24,738 nucleotides of DNA from Firmicutes bacterium CAG:345 (GCA_000433315.1 FR893367.1:1-24738); one strand, 5' to 3'. Positions 6,544 to 14,203 are shown, numbered from the stretch's first letter. Numbers and translations: made by a program. The notes: generated from the sequence alone by a model not told the origin.

Positions 6544-7920
6544 ATGAAAACTTCAAAATACAAATCGCTGAGTTCATTAATGAGTATTCTTGGTGCGGCT
6601 ACTATCGGTAAATTATTGTCAATGCTTGCAAGACTACTTACCGTGCGTACCATTAAAAGCGAAGCCATGGGAATATTCTCTTTAATTAATCCATTGATGG
6701 TTTTACTTATAAATCTTTCACAAATTGGACTTCCTGTTGCTATAAGCACTCTGATAGCAAAAAAGCCAAACGATAGCAGAAAAATTTATGTAACAGCCTT
6801 TATAATTGGAATTTTGCTTTCAATTCTTATCATGTTATTAATCTTTTTCTTAGCACCTATTTTTGCAAAATTTTGCCTTAAAAATGAATCAACTACTTTA
6901 GCAATATATGGCCTAGGACTTTTAATTCCTTTAACTACAACATCTTCGATAATAAAAGGAATATATATTGGAAAAAGGAAAGTACAATACACCACTAATT
7001 CCTCTATTGTTGAAGAAATTTTTCGTCTTTCTTTTTTACTATTTGCTATTGGATATTTTTCTAAACAAGGTCCTGAAATGGGCGCTCTTGGAGCAGTGAT
7101 TGGAATGGCTTTTGGAGAAGTTGGTCAAACATTATATTTATATTTCATCGCTTCAAAAAACACTAAGAAAAATTGTCTTTCGTGGTTATTTGATAAAAAT
7201 TACGAATCAAAATATGCTGCAAAAGAACTATTAAAAATATCCTTGCCAGCAACAGCTTCAAAAATTATAGGCTCTGTAGCATATTTTTTTGAACCTATAA
7301 TTTTTACAAATATGGTTTATAAATTAAATTTAGACATGAATTCATTAGTTATAGAATATGGAATATTAACCAGTTATGTCTTTCCAATTTTAGTTCTTCC
7401 TAGTTATTTCATCATAGCTATAAGCAATTATTTTCTGCCCGATTTAGCAAAATCAATCGAAACACGTGATTATCAAACAGGTTATTTAATTTTTTTAAAA
7501 TTAATTTTCACATCATTAGGATTAGGAATTATCTTTACAAACATCATATTTTTCGGGTCAGATTTTTTATTTAATACGCTTTACAAAACAACAAAAGGAG
7601 CTGAATATTTAAAAGTATTATCTTTCCCATTCTTAATTTTTTATATTGAAACACCTTGTATAATATCTCTTCACGCTCTTTCTCGAAGCAATAAAACAAT
7701 TTTATCAACCATCATATCTTCTCTAATTCGCCTATTCCTTTTATTCTTTTCAATAAAATATTTATCAATATATGCTGTCGCTATTTCAACTCTTGTTGGA
7801 GCCTATATAGATATATTACTTAACCTTGTTGATATTATCTCCTTTTTTAAACGGAACAATGTACAATCCATTTTTAAGATACAATACAAGAAAAAGTTTG
7901 CTAACATCTATAAATCCTAA
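6544..7920 (+). CDS. spoVB: SpoVB-like MOP-superfamily flippase
   Basis: A polytopic membrane protein of 458 residues with about 12-14 hydrophobic segments and the N-terminal LARLLTVRTIKSEAMGIFSLINP pattern of the MVF/MATE-related polysaccharide exporters (cf. GxxxLSRxLGPEGMGLYxL). In B. subtilis SpoVB is needed for spore cortex formation and is thought to move lipid-linked peptidoglycan precursors. The SpoVB assignment over other family members rests on its neighbours: yrbG and yrzE homologues and ruvAB follow, as in Bacillus, although orientations differ. A TATATT at 6533-6538 sits five bases from the ATG and there is no Shine-Dalgarno. The last 35 codons overlap antisense the 3' end of the DUF421 gene. 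Confidence 0.82.
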   Translation: MKTSKYKSLSSLMSILGAATIGKLLSMLARLLTVRTIKSEAMGIFSLINPLMVLLINLSQIGLPVAISTLIAKKPNDSRKIYVTAFIIGILLSILIMLLIFFLAPIFAKFCLKNESTTLAIYGLGLLIPLTTTSSIIKGIYIGKRKVQYTTNSSIVEEIFRLSFLLFAIGYFSKQGPEMGALGAVIGMAFGEVGQTLYLYFIASKNTKKNCLSWLFDKNYESKYAAKELLKISLPATASKIIGSVAYFFEPIIFTNMVYKLNLDMNSLVIEYGILTSYVFPILVLPSYFIIAISNYFLPDLAKSIETRDYQTGYLIFLKLIFTSLGLGIIFTNIIFFGSDFLFNTLYKTTKGAEYLKVLSFPFLIFYIETPCIISLHALSRSNKTILSTIISSLIRLFLLFFSIKYLSIYAVAISTLVGAYIDILLNLVDIISFFKRNNVQSIFKIQYKKKFANIYKS

Positions 7921-8487
7921 TTTTTTTAATTCTTCAACTAGCCAGACTTCATCTTTAGTAATTCTTGCTAAAGCTGTTTTATTTATTTTACCATCCATAA
8001 TAAGAGGATCTGGAGAAAGCATTATGCAGTTATCCTTTTTTATAATTGTCAATTCTCCATTATTTTCTAAAATTGCATATTCAACATCTTGAGGAGTTTG
8101 AATTTCTTTCATTCTTAGTTGTGCCATCAAATCCTCAATTGTATATCTTTGTCTTTTCATCTCATTTTGTTGAATAACACCTTTATAAATTAAATAACTT
8201 TTTTTGCCTTCCATCAAACTTCTAAACTTCGGAACATAAAGACTAATAAGCGCCGTAACTAATTGCAATAAAACAATAATGCTGACAGGAATTATCGACC
8301 TTAAAATCGAATGTTCCGGTTCATTTAAAGACAAAGAAAATAGTTCAGAAATGATGAAAAAAACTACAATATCAAAAGCTGAAATTTCTCCTATTTCTCT
8401 TTTGCCCATAATTTTTAAGCAAAATAAAATAAAAAAATAACAAAGAATAGTTTTATATATTATTTGAAATATTTCTGTAAAAGTCAT
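7816..8487 (-). CDS. yrbG: DUF421 (YetF/YrbG family) membrane protein
   Basis: A 223-residue protein with three N-terminal membrane segments (about 1-85), including KIMGKREIGEISAFD, the hallmark of the DUF421 family, followed by a cytosolic or peripheral domain (YLIYKGVIQQNEMKRQRYTIEDLMAQLR, then a C-terminal DGKIN...WLVEELKKLGF region). YetF-type proteins occur in spore-formers; YetF and relatives are reported in the inner spore membrane, but the biochemical role of YrbG is not settled. Start at the ATG at 8487, which has GAGG five bases upstream; the GTG at 8493 has no site. Coding continues through conserved-looking C-terminal sequence into a 105-bp antisense overlap with spoVB. Gene order matches yrbG beside spoVB in B. 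subtilis. Confidence 0.85.
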   Translation of the reverse strand: MTFTEIFQIIYKTILCYFFILFCLKIMGKREIGEISAFDIVVFFIISELFSLSLNEPEHSILRSIIPVSIIVLLQLVTALISLYVPKFRSLMEGKKSYLIYKGVIQQNEMKRQRYTIEDLMAQLRMKEIQTPQDVEYAILENNGELTIIKKDNCIMLSPDPLIMDGKINKTALARITKDEVWLVEELKKLGFIDVSKLFLVLYLKNGLYIVPFKKGDNINKVK

Positions 8488-8570
8488 ATCCACCTCAAAT
8501 TAATTATGGTTAAATACAAGAATAATATTCTATTTCCAAATTGAAAATCATATTCTTTTTTGAGGGAACT

Positions 8571-8954
8571 ATGAAAAAAAATCTTAAACAAATTTTACTG
8601 TGTACGGCAATATTTTTCGCTTTAATATTCATCATCACTTTTCTGATATCAAGTTTAGTAAAAGGCAATTTAATCGATTCAGAAAAATCAAAATTAATTT
8701 TAAAAATATCTAGCATTCCTATCTTTTTCTTATATTCATTTTTCATTGGAAAAATCATAAAAAAAAGAGGATTATTAATTGGAATAACCCTCACTATTAT
8801 CTATCTTTCTATAAGCATATCAATTTTAAACGCCAATAAAGACCTCAATATACTAAACATTATATTCATAATAATTAAAACTCTTAGTTTAAATTTTGGT
8901 GCAATTATCGGCGTAAATAGAAATTATAAAAAAGCATCTCTACAAACTAATTAG
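8571..8954 (+). CDS. yrzE: YrzE-like (TIGR04086 family) small membrane protein
   Basis: A 127-residue protein with four hydrophobic segments separated by short basic loops, and GAIIGVNRNYKK at the C-terminus, fitting the TIGR04086/YrzE membrane family. The match is by topology, size and position next to yrbG; sequence identity is too low to judge by eye. The function is unknown in all organisms. The start at 8571 has GAGGG five bases upstream and is preferred over the in-frame ATG at 8541. Transcribed divergently from yrbG. Its final 8 bp overlap the 3' end of ruvB, so the two run convergently with no terminator between them. Confidence 0.65.
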   Translation: MKKNLKQILLCTAIFFALIFIITFLISSLVKGNLIDSEKSKLILKISSIPIFFLYSFFIGKIIKKRGLLIGITLTIIYLSISISILNANKDLNILNIIFIIIKTLSLNFGAIIGVNRNYKKASLQTN

Positions 8955-9975
8955 ATTCATCATTAAAAGGATATCCTAAATGAATATAAGCCAATTTAGT
9001 TGGCATTCTTCCTCGCGGAGTCTTGTTGAGCAAGCCACTTTTAACTAGATAAGGTTCATATACTTCTTCAAGGTTTTTTTCCTCTTCACCGATAGCGGCA
9101 GCAACGCTTTTTAAGCCAACAGGTTTTCCTTCAAATCTTTCAATAAGAGTTGATAAAAATTTTCTATCAACATCATCTAGTCCCAATGAATCAATATGCA
9201 ACATAGCTAGAGCTTCAGCAGCCTGATTCTCATCTATAATATCTTTATTTTCATAAGAAGCAAAATCACGAACACGTCTAAATAATCTGTTGACAATTCT
9301 TGGAGTTCCTCTTCCGCGAACGGCGAGCATTTTCACCGCTTCAGCAGTAATAGGAAAATTAAAAACACGTGAAGTTCTTTCAACAATTTGTGCCAATTCT
9401 TCATCAGTATAATATTCTAACTTATTAATTATTCCAAAGCGATCACGTAGAGGTTCAGATAGACTACCAACAGTTGTAGTAGCACCTACTAAAGTAAAAG
9501 GTGGTAGTGGTACAGTTAAAGAACGAGCTGCCTCTTCTTTTCCAACAACCATATCCAAAGTAAAATCTTCCATCGCTCCATAAAGCATTTCTTCAACAGC
9601 ATGTGGAATTCTATGTATTTCATCTATAAAAACTACATCCCCTGGTTCAACAGAAGATAATATTGCTGCTAAATCTCCCATCCTTTTAATAGCTGGTCCA
9701 TTTATTGTTCGAATATGAGCTCCTAATTCATTAGCAATAACATGAGATAAAGTAGTTTTTCCTAATCCCGGAGGACCATAAAAAAGAACATGATCTAAAG
9801 CTTCTGAACGAGACTTAGCGGCCCCTATATAAATTTTCAACATCTTTTTTAAATTGGTTTGACCTATATAATCATCTAAAGTTTGAGGGCGCAAGGAAAC
9901 TTCTTCTTCATTTTCAGGAGAAGTTTCACTTAATACATCTTCAATATCCAAAGGTTCCGAAAAATGATTTTCCAT
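8947..9975 (-). CDS. ruvB: Holliday junction branch-migration helicase RuvB
   Basis: The AAA+ motor of the RuvAB complex, which drives branch migration of Holliday junctions in recombinational repair. 342 residues, close to the usual 334-345. Walker A GPPGLGKT at 67-74, Walker B DEIH at 118-121, sensor 1 and arginine-finger region GATTTVGSLSEPLRDRFG, then the C-terminal winged helix with the conserved ending PRGRMPTKLAYIHLG. Preceded by AGGA seven bases from the ATG. The start follows the ruvA stop directly, giving the classical ruvAB bicistron. queA and tgt, which sit between ruvB and yrzE in B. subtilis, are missing here. Confidence 0.97.
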   Translation of the reverse strand: MENHFSEPLDIEDVLSETSPENEEEVSLRPQTLDDYIGQTNLKKMLKIYIGAAKSRSEALDHVLFYGPPGLGKTTLSHVIANELGAHIRTINGPAIKRMGDLAAILSSVEPGDVVFIDEIHRIPHAVEEMLYGAMEDFTLDMVVGKEEAARSLTVPLPPFTLVGATTTVGSLSEPLRDRFGIINKLEYYTDEELAQIVERTSRVFNFPITAEAVKMLAVRGRGTPRIVNRLFRRVRDFASYENKDIIDENQAAEALAMLHIDSLGLDDVDRKFLSTLIERFEGKPVGLKSVAAAIGEEEKNLEEVYEPYLVKSGLLNKTPRGRMPTKLAYIHLGYPFNDESN

Positions 9976-10545
9976 TTATATCCTGCTCCGACTCAATAAA
10001 GATAAAGCTTTTCTAATATATTCTTCTGTAGATAAATCACGTTCAGTAATCTTATTTATGGCAACTGTTATTTCATTTGCCTTAAATCCAAATTGTTTCA
10101 ATGCATCAATTGCTTCATCAAGATTTTTATCCCCAGTTTTTGTTTCCGCTGAGAAAGTCAATTTACCGCGCAAATCCAAAATTATTTGGCTGGCCGCTTT
10201 CGGACCAATGCTAGGAAGTTTCTTCAAAAATAAAATATCAGAACGATCAATAGCTGAAACCAATTGTTCAGGAGTAGTTCCACCTAAAGCAGAAATTGCC
10301 GTTTTTGGTCCAACTCCTTTTACAGAAATTAATTTATTGAAAATTTGCTTTTCATAAAAAGTTTTAAAACCGACCAAAAATTGTTCATCTTCTCTAACAT
10401 AAAAGCTTGTATAAACTGTTGTTACTTGTCCCAAAGGAAAATCCTCTGGATGGGAAACAAAAATTTGATACCCAACACCATGACAATCTACAACTATAGA
10501 ATCTTTTTGCTGTAAAGCGACTATTCCACGAAAATAGAAATACAT
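9976..10545 (-). CDS. ruvA: Holliday junction DNA-binding subunit RuvA
   Basis: RuvA tetramers hold the Holliday junction in square-planar form and load RuvB. 189 residues: N-terminal OB fold (YFRGIVALQQKDSIVVDCHGVGYQIFVS), two helix-hairpin-helix motifs (FNKLISVKGVGPKTAISALGG and LKKLPSIGPKAASQIILDLRGKL), and the small C-terminal domain that contacts RuvB (DEAIDALKQFGFKANEI). The Shine-Dalgarno AAGGAG lies inside the last codons of the 31-residue ORF just upstream, with that ORF's TAA one base from the ruvA ATG. No Bacillus-type LexA box (GAAC-N4-GTTC) was seen upstream. Confidence 0.96.
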   Translation of the reverse strand: MYFYFRGIVALQQKDSIVVDCHGVGYQIFVSHPEDFPLGQVTTVYTSFYVREDEQFLVGFKTFYEKQIFNKLISVKGVGPKTAISALGGTTPEQLVSAIDRSDILFLKKLPSIGPKAASQIILDLRGKLTFSAETKTGDKNLDEAIDALKQFGFKANEITVAINKITERDLSTEEYIRKALSLLSRSRI

Positions 10546-10546
10546 A

Positions 10547-10642
10547 TTAGCTCCTTGAAGAAAGAATTAGTAAAAATAGAAATAAAGCAACAAATACCAG
10601 GCTAACGATTATAGCACACTTAAGCTTCTCATTTTTATTCAT
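10547..10642 (-). CDS. 31-residue single-pass membrane protein upstream of ruvA
   Basis: A short ORF: MNKNEKLKCA, then a hydrophobic helix (IIVSLVFVALFLFLLILSS) and RS at the C-terminus. The positive, polar N-terminus and about 19-residue helix predict a single-pass membrane peptide. Its TAA is separated by one base from the ruvA ATG and its last codons supply the ruvA Shine-Dalgarno, so translation of the two is likely coupled. Its own ribosome site is weak (GGGTCAAGT before ATG), which is the main doubt. It could be merely a leader peptide. No known family. Confidence 0.45.
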   Translation of the reverse strand: MNKNEKLKCAIIVSLVFVALFLFLLILSSRS

Positions 10643-10655
10643 ACTTGACCCGATT

Positions 10656-10688
10656 ATCATTATAATGATTTTTGCTTTTCTTTTCCAT
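10656..10688 (-). promoter_or_regulatory. Promoter with perfect palindrome for ruvAB unit
   Basis: ATCATTATAATGAT (10656-10669) is a perfect 14-bp palindrome. It contains a TATAAT on the minus strand (10664-10659), about 17 bp downstream of a weak TGGAAA -35. Any protein bound to the palindrome would block the -10. Confidence 0.4.
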
Positions 10689-10720
10689 ATAAAAAATGGT
10701 TATTTTTATGACAATTTCAT

Positions 10721-10748
10721 AAAAAAACCGCTGGTGGAAATCCAGCGG
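10721..10748 (-). terminator. Intrinsic terminator of the feo operon
   Basis: Perfect 7-bp GC-rich stem CCGCTGG/CCAGCGG (10742-10748 with 10728-10734, loop of 7) followed on the minus strand by seven T (10727-10721). It lies just after the last feo gene. Confidence 0.9.
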
Positions 10749-10757
10749 AATTTTATG

Positions 10758-10952
10758 TTAATTTTTATGACATTTATTGCAACTTTTATGATACTTCTTA
10801 TTGTAAGCTTTTATTAATTTGTTACCTTTACTGCCACAACAGGCACAATCTCCTGTTGGGATTTTTTTGATTTTTTTATAAATATATACTCCAATAATAA
10901 GTAAAACAACGGCAATAACTAATACAAGTATAACAATATCAATAGTATTCAT
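10758..10952 (-). CDS. FeoB-associated Cys-rich membrane protein
   Basis: A 64-residue protein: an N-terminal membrane helix (about residues 5-25), a basic stop-transfer KKIKK, then a Cys-rich cytosolic tail with CACC followed by C-x2-C (CNKC). This architecture is the small family found downstream of feoB in Firmicutes (annotated in databases as FeoB-associated Cys-rich or P12-like). The Cys and His residues may bind Fe(II) or support FeoB, in the way FeoC does in enterobacteria, but the role is unproven. It begins nine bases after the feoB stop without a Shine-Dalgarno, so it probably relies on coupling, and it closes the operon before the terminator. Confidence 0.85.
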   Translation of the reverse strand: MNTIDIVILVLVIAVVLLIIGVYIYKKIKKIPTGDCACCGSKGNKLIKAYNKKYHKSCNKCHKN

Positions 10953-10961
10953 AATTAATTA

Positions 10962-13388
10962 TTAAGCAGCTTTTTTATTTTCTTTATTTGCTTTGACATC
11001 AGCGAAGAATTTTTTAACACCGCCATGACGATAACAAATAATACCAAATATAACTCCAGCAATTACTACCAAATAGATTGGAATAGTCCATAACCATGTT
11101 CCAATTACATATACTGTTGAAGCGACTAAATAGCTAGCGACTAACCAGAATAGAACTGTCCATTTGAATTTTCCTTTTGGAAGTTCAGCTTTTGCAGTAG
11201 CAGTAGCAGCAAAGCAAGGAATTGTAGTCATATTGAAAGCAACGAAAGCAATTAATGCAGGAACAGTAATACCTGTACTTCTAATAAGTTCAACGGTTGC
11301 AGCAACTTCTTCTCCTTCGTTGAAGACTGTACCAGCAACAACGCCAGCAATAACTGCAAAGTAACCAACAACGTTTTCCTTAGCAATTAAACCAGCAACA
11401 GCTGTACAGACAAAGCACCAACCAACAAAGACTTGACCAGTAGTAGCATCGACACCAGATTTAAGTTGGACACCGAATCCAAGAGGTGTGAATAAAGGTT
11501 GGAAAATCATAGCGATTTGAGCGATGATAGATTCATTGATTCTTTCATCTTCCAAATATTGCCAGTTAGGAGCAAAGTGTAATAATACCCAAATCAAGAC
11601 ATTGGAGACAAGAATAATTGTGAAAGCTTTTTTAACGAAGTGTTTAGCTTTATCCCATAAGTGCAACATAAGGGATTTGAATCCAGGAAGACGATAAGCA
11701 GGAAGTTCCATAATGAAAGGTTGTGCATCGCCTTTTAATGTTGTATTTCTCATGAGAATTAAAGCGACGAAAGCAACAACTACACCAAGAATATACATAC
11801 CGAATGTAATTAAATCAGCATTTCCAATACCAGCGATTTCAACAATTGCACCAGCAATAGCTGTTAATATTGGCAATTTAGCACCGCAGGAGAAGAAAGG
11901 AATAACTCTAACAGTAGCAATTCTTTCTTTTTCATCATTTAAAGTACGAGTATTGATCATAGCTGGTAATGAACATCCAAAGCCCATAATCATAGGCATG
12001 AAAGCACGACCAGAGACACCAAATTTTCTAAAGATACGGTCAAGGATAAAGGCAACACGAGCCATATAACCGGAATCTTCCAAAATTGAGAAAAATAAGA
12101 ACAAGAACAAGATTTGAGGTAAGAAACCAAGAACAGCAAAGATTCCACCAACGACACCATCATTAATAAGACCGATTGTCCATTCTTGGGCACCTGCCTT
12201 TTCTAGTCCAATACCTACATACTCTGAAATTAAATCAAAAGTATTACTAAATAGATTTGTTAAAATAACACCAGGAGAATTAATAGCTCCGTTAGCAAAA
12301 AGTCCTTCGTAAGGTGTACCAGCAAAACTGACAAAATCTTCACTGAACAATCCCATAGCGCCTAAATAGAATAAATCTTCACTAAATGTTAAATGGAATA
12401 TCAAGAATAAAATTACTGCAAAGATTGGAAGTCCAACCCATTTATTTGTCAATACTCTATCAATTCTATCGGATAAATGTGCAAAGTCTTTTTTCTTAAT
12501 AAGGATAGGATTTCCATTCTTATCCAAAACAACTTTACCATTCTTATCCAATTTTTCAACCATTTGATAAGTCTTTTTCTTCTTTTTGACTTCTGTGACT
12601 TTAATATCGATTTTTGATACAGCTGGAGAACAATTTTCTGTAATCCAATTATAACGATCATTAGCTATAACAGCATCGACACTATTTCCGAAAGTTTCAT
12701 CGTTGAATGTCTTTTTGTATTCTTCAACGATAGCTTTTTGTAAATCATGACCCTGTTCTTCAATAGAATCACTTTCTACTAACTTAATAGCATGGAACAA
12801 TGGATTTGAATCTTGTTTCATATCTATATATGATTGTTTAACTTTTTCAATTAATTCATATACGCTAGATTTTTCGAGAACAGATTTACCAAGTCTTGGA
12901 GATAAACTTGTTTCATATGCTCTATGCATCAATTTATCAAGATTCTCTTCTTTTAATGCTGAAACAGCTACAACAGGTATGCCTAAAGCTTTTTCTAATG
13001 CTTCAACATCAATTTTCTTTTCTGATTTTTCAAGAAGATCAGACATATTTAACGCAATAACCATTGGAACATCCATTTCCATGATTTGTGTTGTTAAATA
13101 AAGATTTCTTTCAAGGTTAGTGGCATCAACAATGTTGATTACACAATCAGGTTTTTCATCAAGAATATAATTTCTTGAAATCAATTCTTCTGGTGAATAT
13201 GGTGAAAGTGAATATATACCAGGTAAATCAACTATTGAAATTGGTTCAGCCTCTTTCTTATATACACCTTCTTTTTTGTCAACTGTTACACCAGGCCAGT
13301 TTCCAACGTGTGCAGTACTACCGGTAAGTGCGTTAAACAAAGTTGTTTTACCGCAATTAGGATTACCTGCAAGTGCAAAGTGCTTCAT
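10962..13388 (-). CDS. feoB: Ferrous iron transporter FeoB
   Basis: The main Fe(II) permease. 808 residues: N-terminal G domain with G1 GNPNCGKTT (8-16), G3 DLPG (about 54-57) and G4 NMSD (about 113), a helical GDI-like region, then a polytopic membrane domain with two Gate-type halves (GYMARVAFILDR...MIMGFGCSLPAMINTRTL, and GWCFVCTAVAGLIAKENVVG), the conserved Cys residues thought to gate iron, and a short basic tail. It is longer than most FeoB, partly from a Lys-rich linker near residues 265-305 that carries an 8-residue tandem repeat (DKNGKVVL/DKNGNPIL). AGGAG precedes the start. Operon order feoA-feoA-feoB-Cys-rich protein. Confidence 0.97.
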   Translation of the reverse strand: MKHFALAGNPNCGKTTLFNALTGSTAHVGNWPGVTVDKKEGVYKKEAEPISIVDLPGIYSLSPYSPEELISRNYILDEKPDCVINIVDATNLERNLYLTTQIMEMDVPMVIALNMSDLLEKSEKKIDVEALEKALGIPVVAVSALKEENLDKLMHRAYETSLSPRLGKSVLEKSSVYELIEKVKQSYIDMKQDSNPLFHAIKLVESDSIEEQGHDLQKAIVEEYKKTFNDETFGNSVDAVIANDRYNWITENCSPAVSKIDIKVTEVKKKKKTYQMVEKLDKNGKVVLDKNGNPILIKKKDFAHLSDRIDRVLTNKWVGLPIFAVILFLIFHLTFSEDLFYLGAMGLFSEDFVSFAGTPYEGLFANGAINSPGVILTNLFSNTFDLISEYVGIGLEKAGAQEWTIGLINDGVVGGIFAVLGFLPQILFLFLFFSILEDSGYMARVAFILDRIFRKFGVSGRAFMPMIMGFGCSLPAMINTRTLNDEKERIATVRVIPFFSCGAKLPILTAIAGAIVEIAGIGNADLITFGMYILGVVVAFVALILMRNTTLKGDAQPFIMELPAYRLPGFKSLMLHLWDKAKHFVKKAFTIILVSNVLIWVLLHFAPNWQYLEDERINESIIAQIAMIFQPLFTPLGFGVQLKSGVDATTGQVFVGWCFVCTAVAGLIAKENVVGYFAVIAGVVAGTVFNEGEEVAATVELIRSTGITVPALIAFVAFNMTTIPCFAATATAKAELPKGKFKWTVLFWLVASYLVASTVYVIGTWLWTIPIYLVVIAGVIFGIICYRHGGVKKFFADVKANKENKKAA
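12514..12551. repeat. In-frame 24-bp tandem duplication in feoB linker
   Basis: CCATTCTTATCCAA occurs at 12514-12527 and again at 12538-12551, 24 bp apart, producing two 8-residue units DKNG(K/N)xxL in the FeoB linker between G domain and membrane domain. Confidence 0.7.
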
Positions 13389-13400
13389 TTATCCTCTCCT

Positions 13401-13649
13401 CTATTTATGTGGAGCTTCTTTTGTAACTTTCATCATTACATAAACAGCTTCATTTTTACGCAATGTCAATTCGTATCCACGAATTAATATTTGAATAGGA
13501 TCACCAAGCGGGGCTTTCTTTTGCATAAGAACATGAGCACCTGGAGTAACTCCCATATCAAAAAGTCTTCTTTTGATTTTTCCTTCTCCTTCGACGTTGA
13601 TGACTATACCTTCTTCGCCGACAGAAAATTCATTTAGTTTTTTCTCCAT
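13401..13649 (-). CDS. feoA: FeoA-family SH3-like protein, copy 2
   Basis: An 82-residue FeoA-type beta-barrel protein: N-terminal LNEFSVGEEGIVINVEGEG, then KRRLFDMGVTPGAHVLMQKKAPLGDPIQILIRGYELTLRKNEAVYV, the canonical FeoA signature (R-L-x-x-M-G-x-x-P-G, then G-D-P-I-x-I-x-x-R-G). FeoA is a small cytosolic accessory to FeoB whose exact role is still debated. A GGAGG site lies nine bases upstream of the ATG. It sits 12 bp before feoB and behind the first FeoA copy, so both are co-transcribed. Confidence 0.93.
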   Translation of the reverse strand: MEKKLNEFSVGEEGIVINVEGEGKIKRRLFDMGVTPGAHVLMQKKAPLGDPIQILIRGYELTLRKNEAVYVMMKVTKEAPHK

Positions 13650-13666
13650 TTAAACAAACCTCCTTT

Positions 13667-13885
13667 TTACCATTTAACAAGAATATGATTCGAAACATCA
13701 AAATCTAAAGCAAGGCGACCTTCTTGTATTTGAATAATATGGCCACTTTTATTTCGAGCTAAAATTTTAATAGAAGCTCCACTGACAAACCCTAAACTTT
13801 CTAAATGTTTTAAAAGCTTTTCATCTGTTAGTGTGAGTTTTAAGATAGTTAAGTCAGTTTCTATTGGAGCTATAGTTAATGGCAT
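13667..13885 (-). CDS. feoA: FeoA-family SH3-like protein, copy 1 (operon leader)
   Basis: A 72-residue divergent FeoA domain: LTIAPIETDLTILKLTLTDEKLLKHLESLGFVSGASIKILARNKSGHIIQIQEGRLALD. It keeps L-x-x-L-G-F-x-x-G and the strand-rich end with G-R-x-A-L-D (typical I-R-G-T-R-I-A-L) but lacks the GDP loop of copy 2. The chosen start at 13885 has GGAAGGAG at good spacing; the in-frame ATG at 13921 would lie on the predicted transcription start and inside the operator palindrome, so it is unlikely. Two FeoA units before FeoB are common in Firmicutes and may form a heteromer. Confidence 0.88.
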   Translation of the reverse strand: MPLTIAPIETDLTILKLTLTDEKLLKHLESLGFVSGASIKILARNKSGHIIQIQEGRLALDFDVSNHILVKW

Positions 13886-13902
13886 TACTTCTTTCTCCTT
13901 CC

Positions 13903-13920
13903 TGTTAGCTATATCTAACA
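13903..13920 (-). promoter_or_regulatory. Operator-like palindrome at the feo transcription start
   Basis: TGTTAGATATAGCTAACA reads as an 18-bp inverted repeat with only one mismatched pair, located at about +1 to +20 of the feo promoter. The TTAG...CTAA arms recall DtxR/IdeR/MntR-type metal-repressor boxes and not the Fur box (TGATAAT-N-ATTATCA). Confidence 0.55.
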
Positions 13921-13927
13921 TGACAAC

Positions 13928-13956
13928 ATTATAGTAATCTGAAAATAATTTGTCAA
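13928..13956 (-). promoter_or_regulatory. Consensus SigA promoter of the feo operon
   Basis: On the minus strand TTGACA (13956-13951), a 17-bp spacer, and TATAAT (13933-13928): a perfect match to the housekeeping consensus. Such a strong promoter is expected to need a repressor, consistent with the palindrome just downstream. The remaining 13957-14095 is AT-rich with nothing else recognisable. Confidence 0.9.
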
Positions 13957-14095
13957 TCTCTTTTAAAAATTATAAAAAATAAATAAGGCAAATATATAAA
14001 AATATATAAGTATTATATTTTTAATTATTAATTAATATATCCTATATATAAAACTTATATAAGTCAAAAAAGTAAAAGTAAAATTTCATTTGGTA

Positions 14096-14124
14096 TTGAA
14101 TATTTTCTTTTGTTTTGTTATCAT
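14096..14124 (+). promoter_or_regulatory. SigA promoter of rpsO
   Basis: TTGAAT (14096-14101), 17-bp spacer, TATCAT (14119-14124). Start expected near 14131. Confidence 0.7.
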
Positions 14125-14130
14125 TAATAA

Positions 14131-14203
14131 GGTCACTTTTTCTTGGCTCTAACCCTCCTCGGATTTTTGCTCGGAATTAGCGTTACTTAGAAAGAGGAAA
14201 AAA
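14131..14203 (+). promoter_or_regulatory. Structured rpsO leader, probable S15 autoregulatory element
   Basis: The roughly 70-base leader can pair CTTTTTCT (14136-14143) with AGAAAGAG (14189-14196), which contains most of the Shine-Dalgarno GAGG. CTAA (14150-14153) can pair with TTAG (14177-14180). An SD-masking fold before rpsO fits the known habit of S15 to repress its own translation; the exact class of leader cannot be assigned by eye. Confidence 0.45.

Noticed and set aside
11713..12069. 118-codon plus-strand ORF inside feoB
   Set aside because: Antisense to conserved FeoB membrane segments; composition is a shadow of the real frame.
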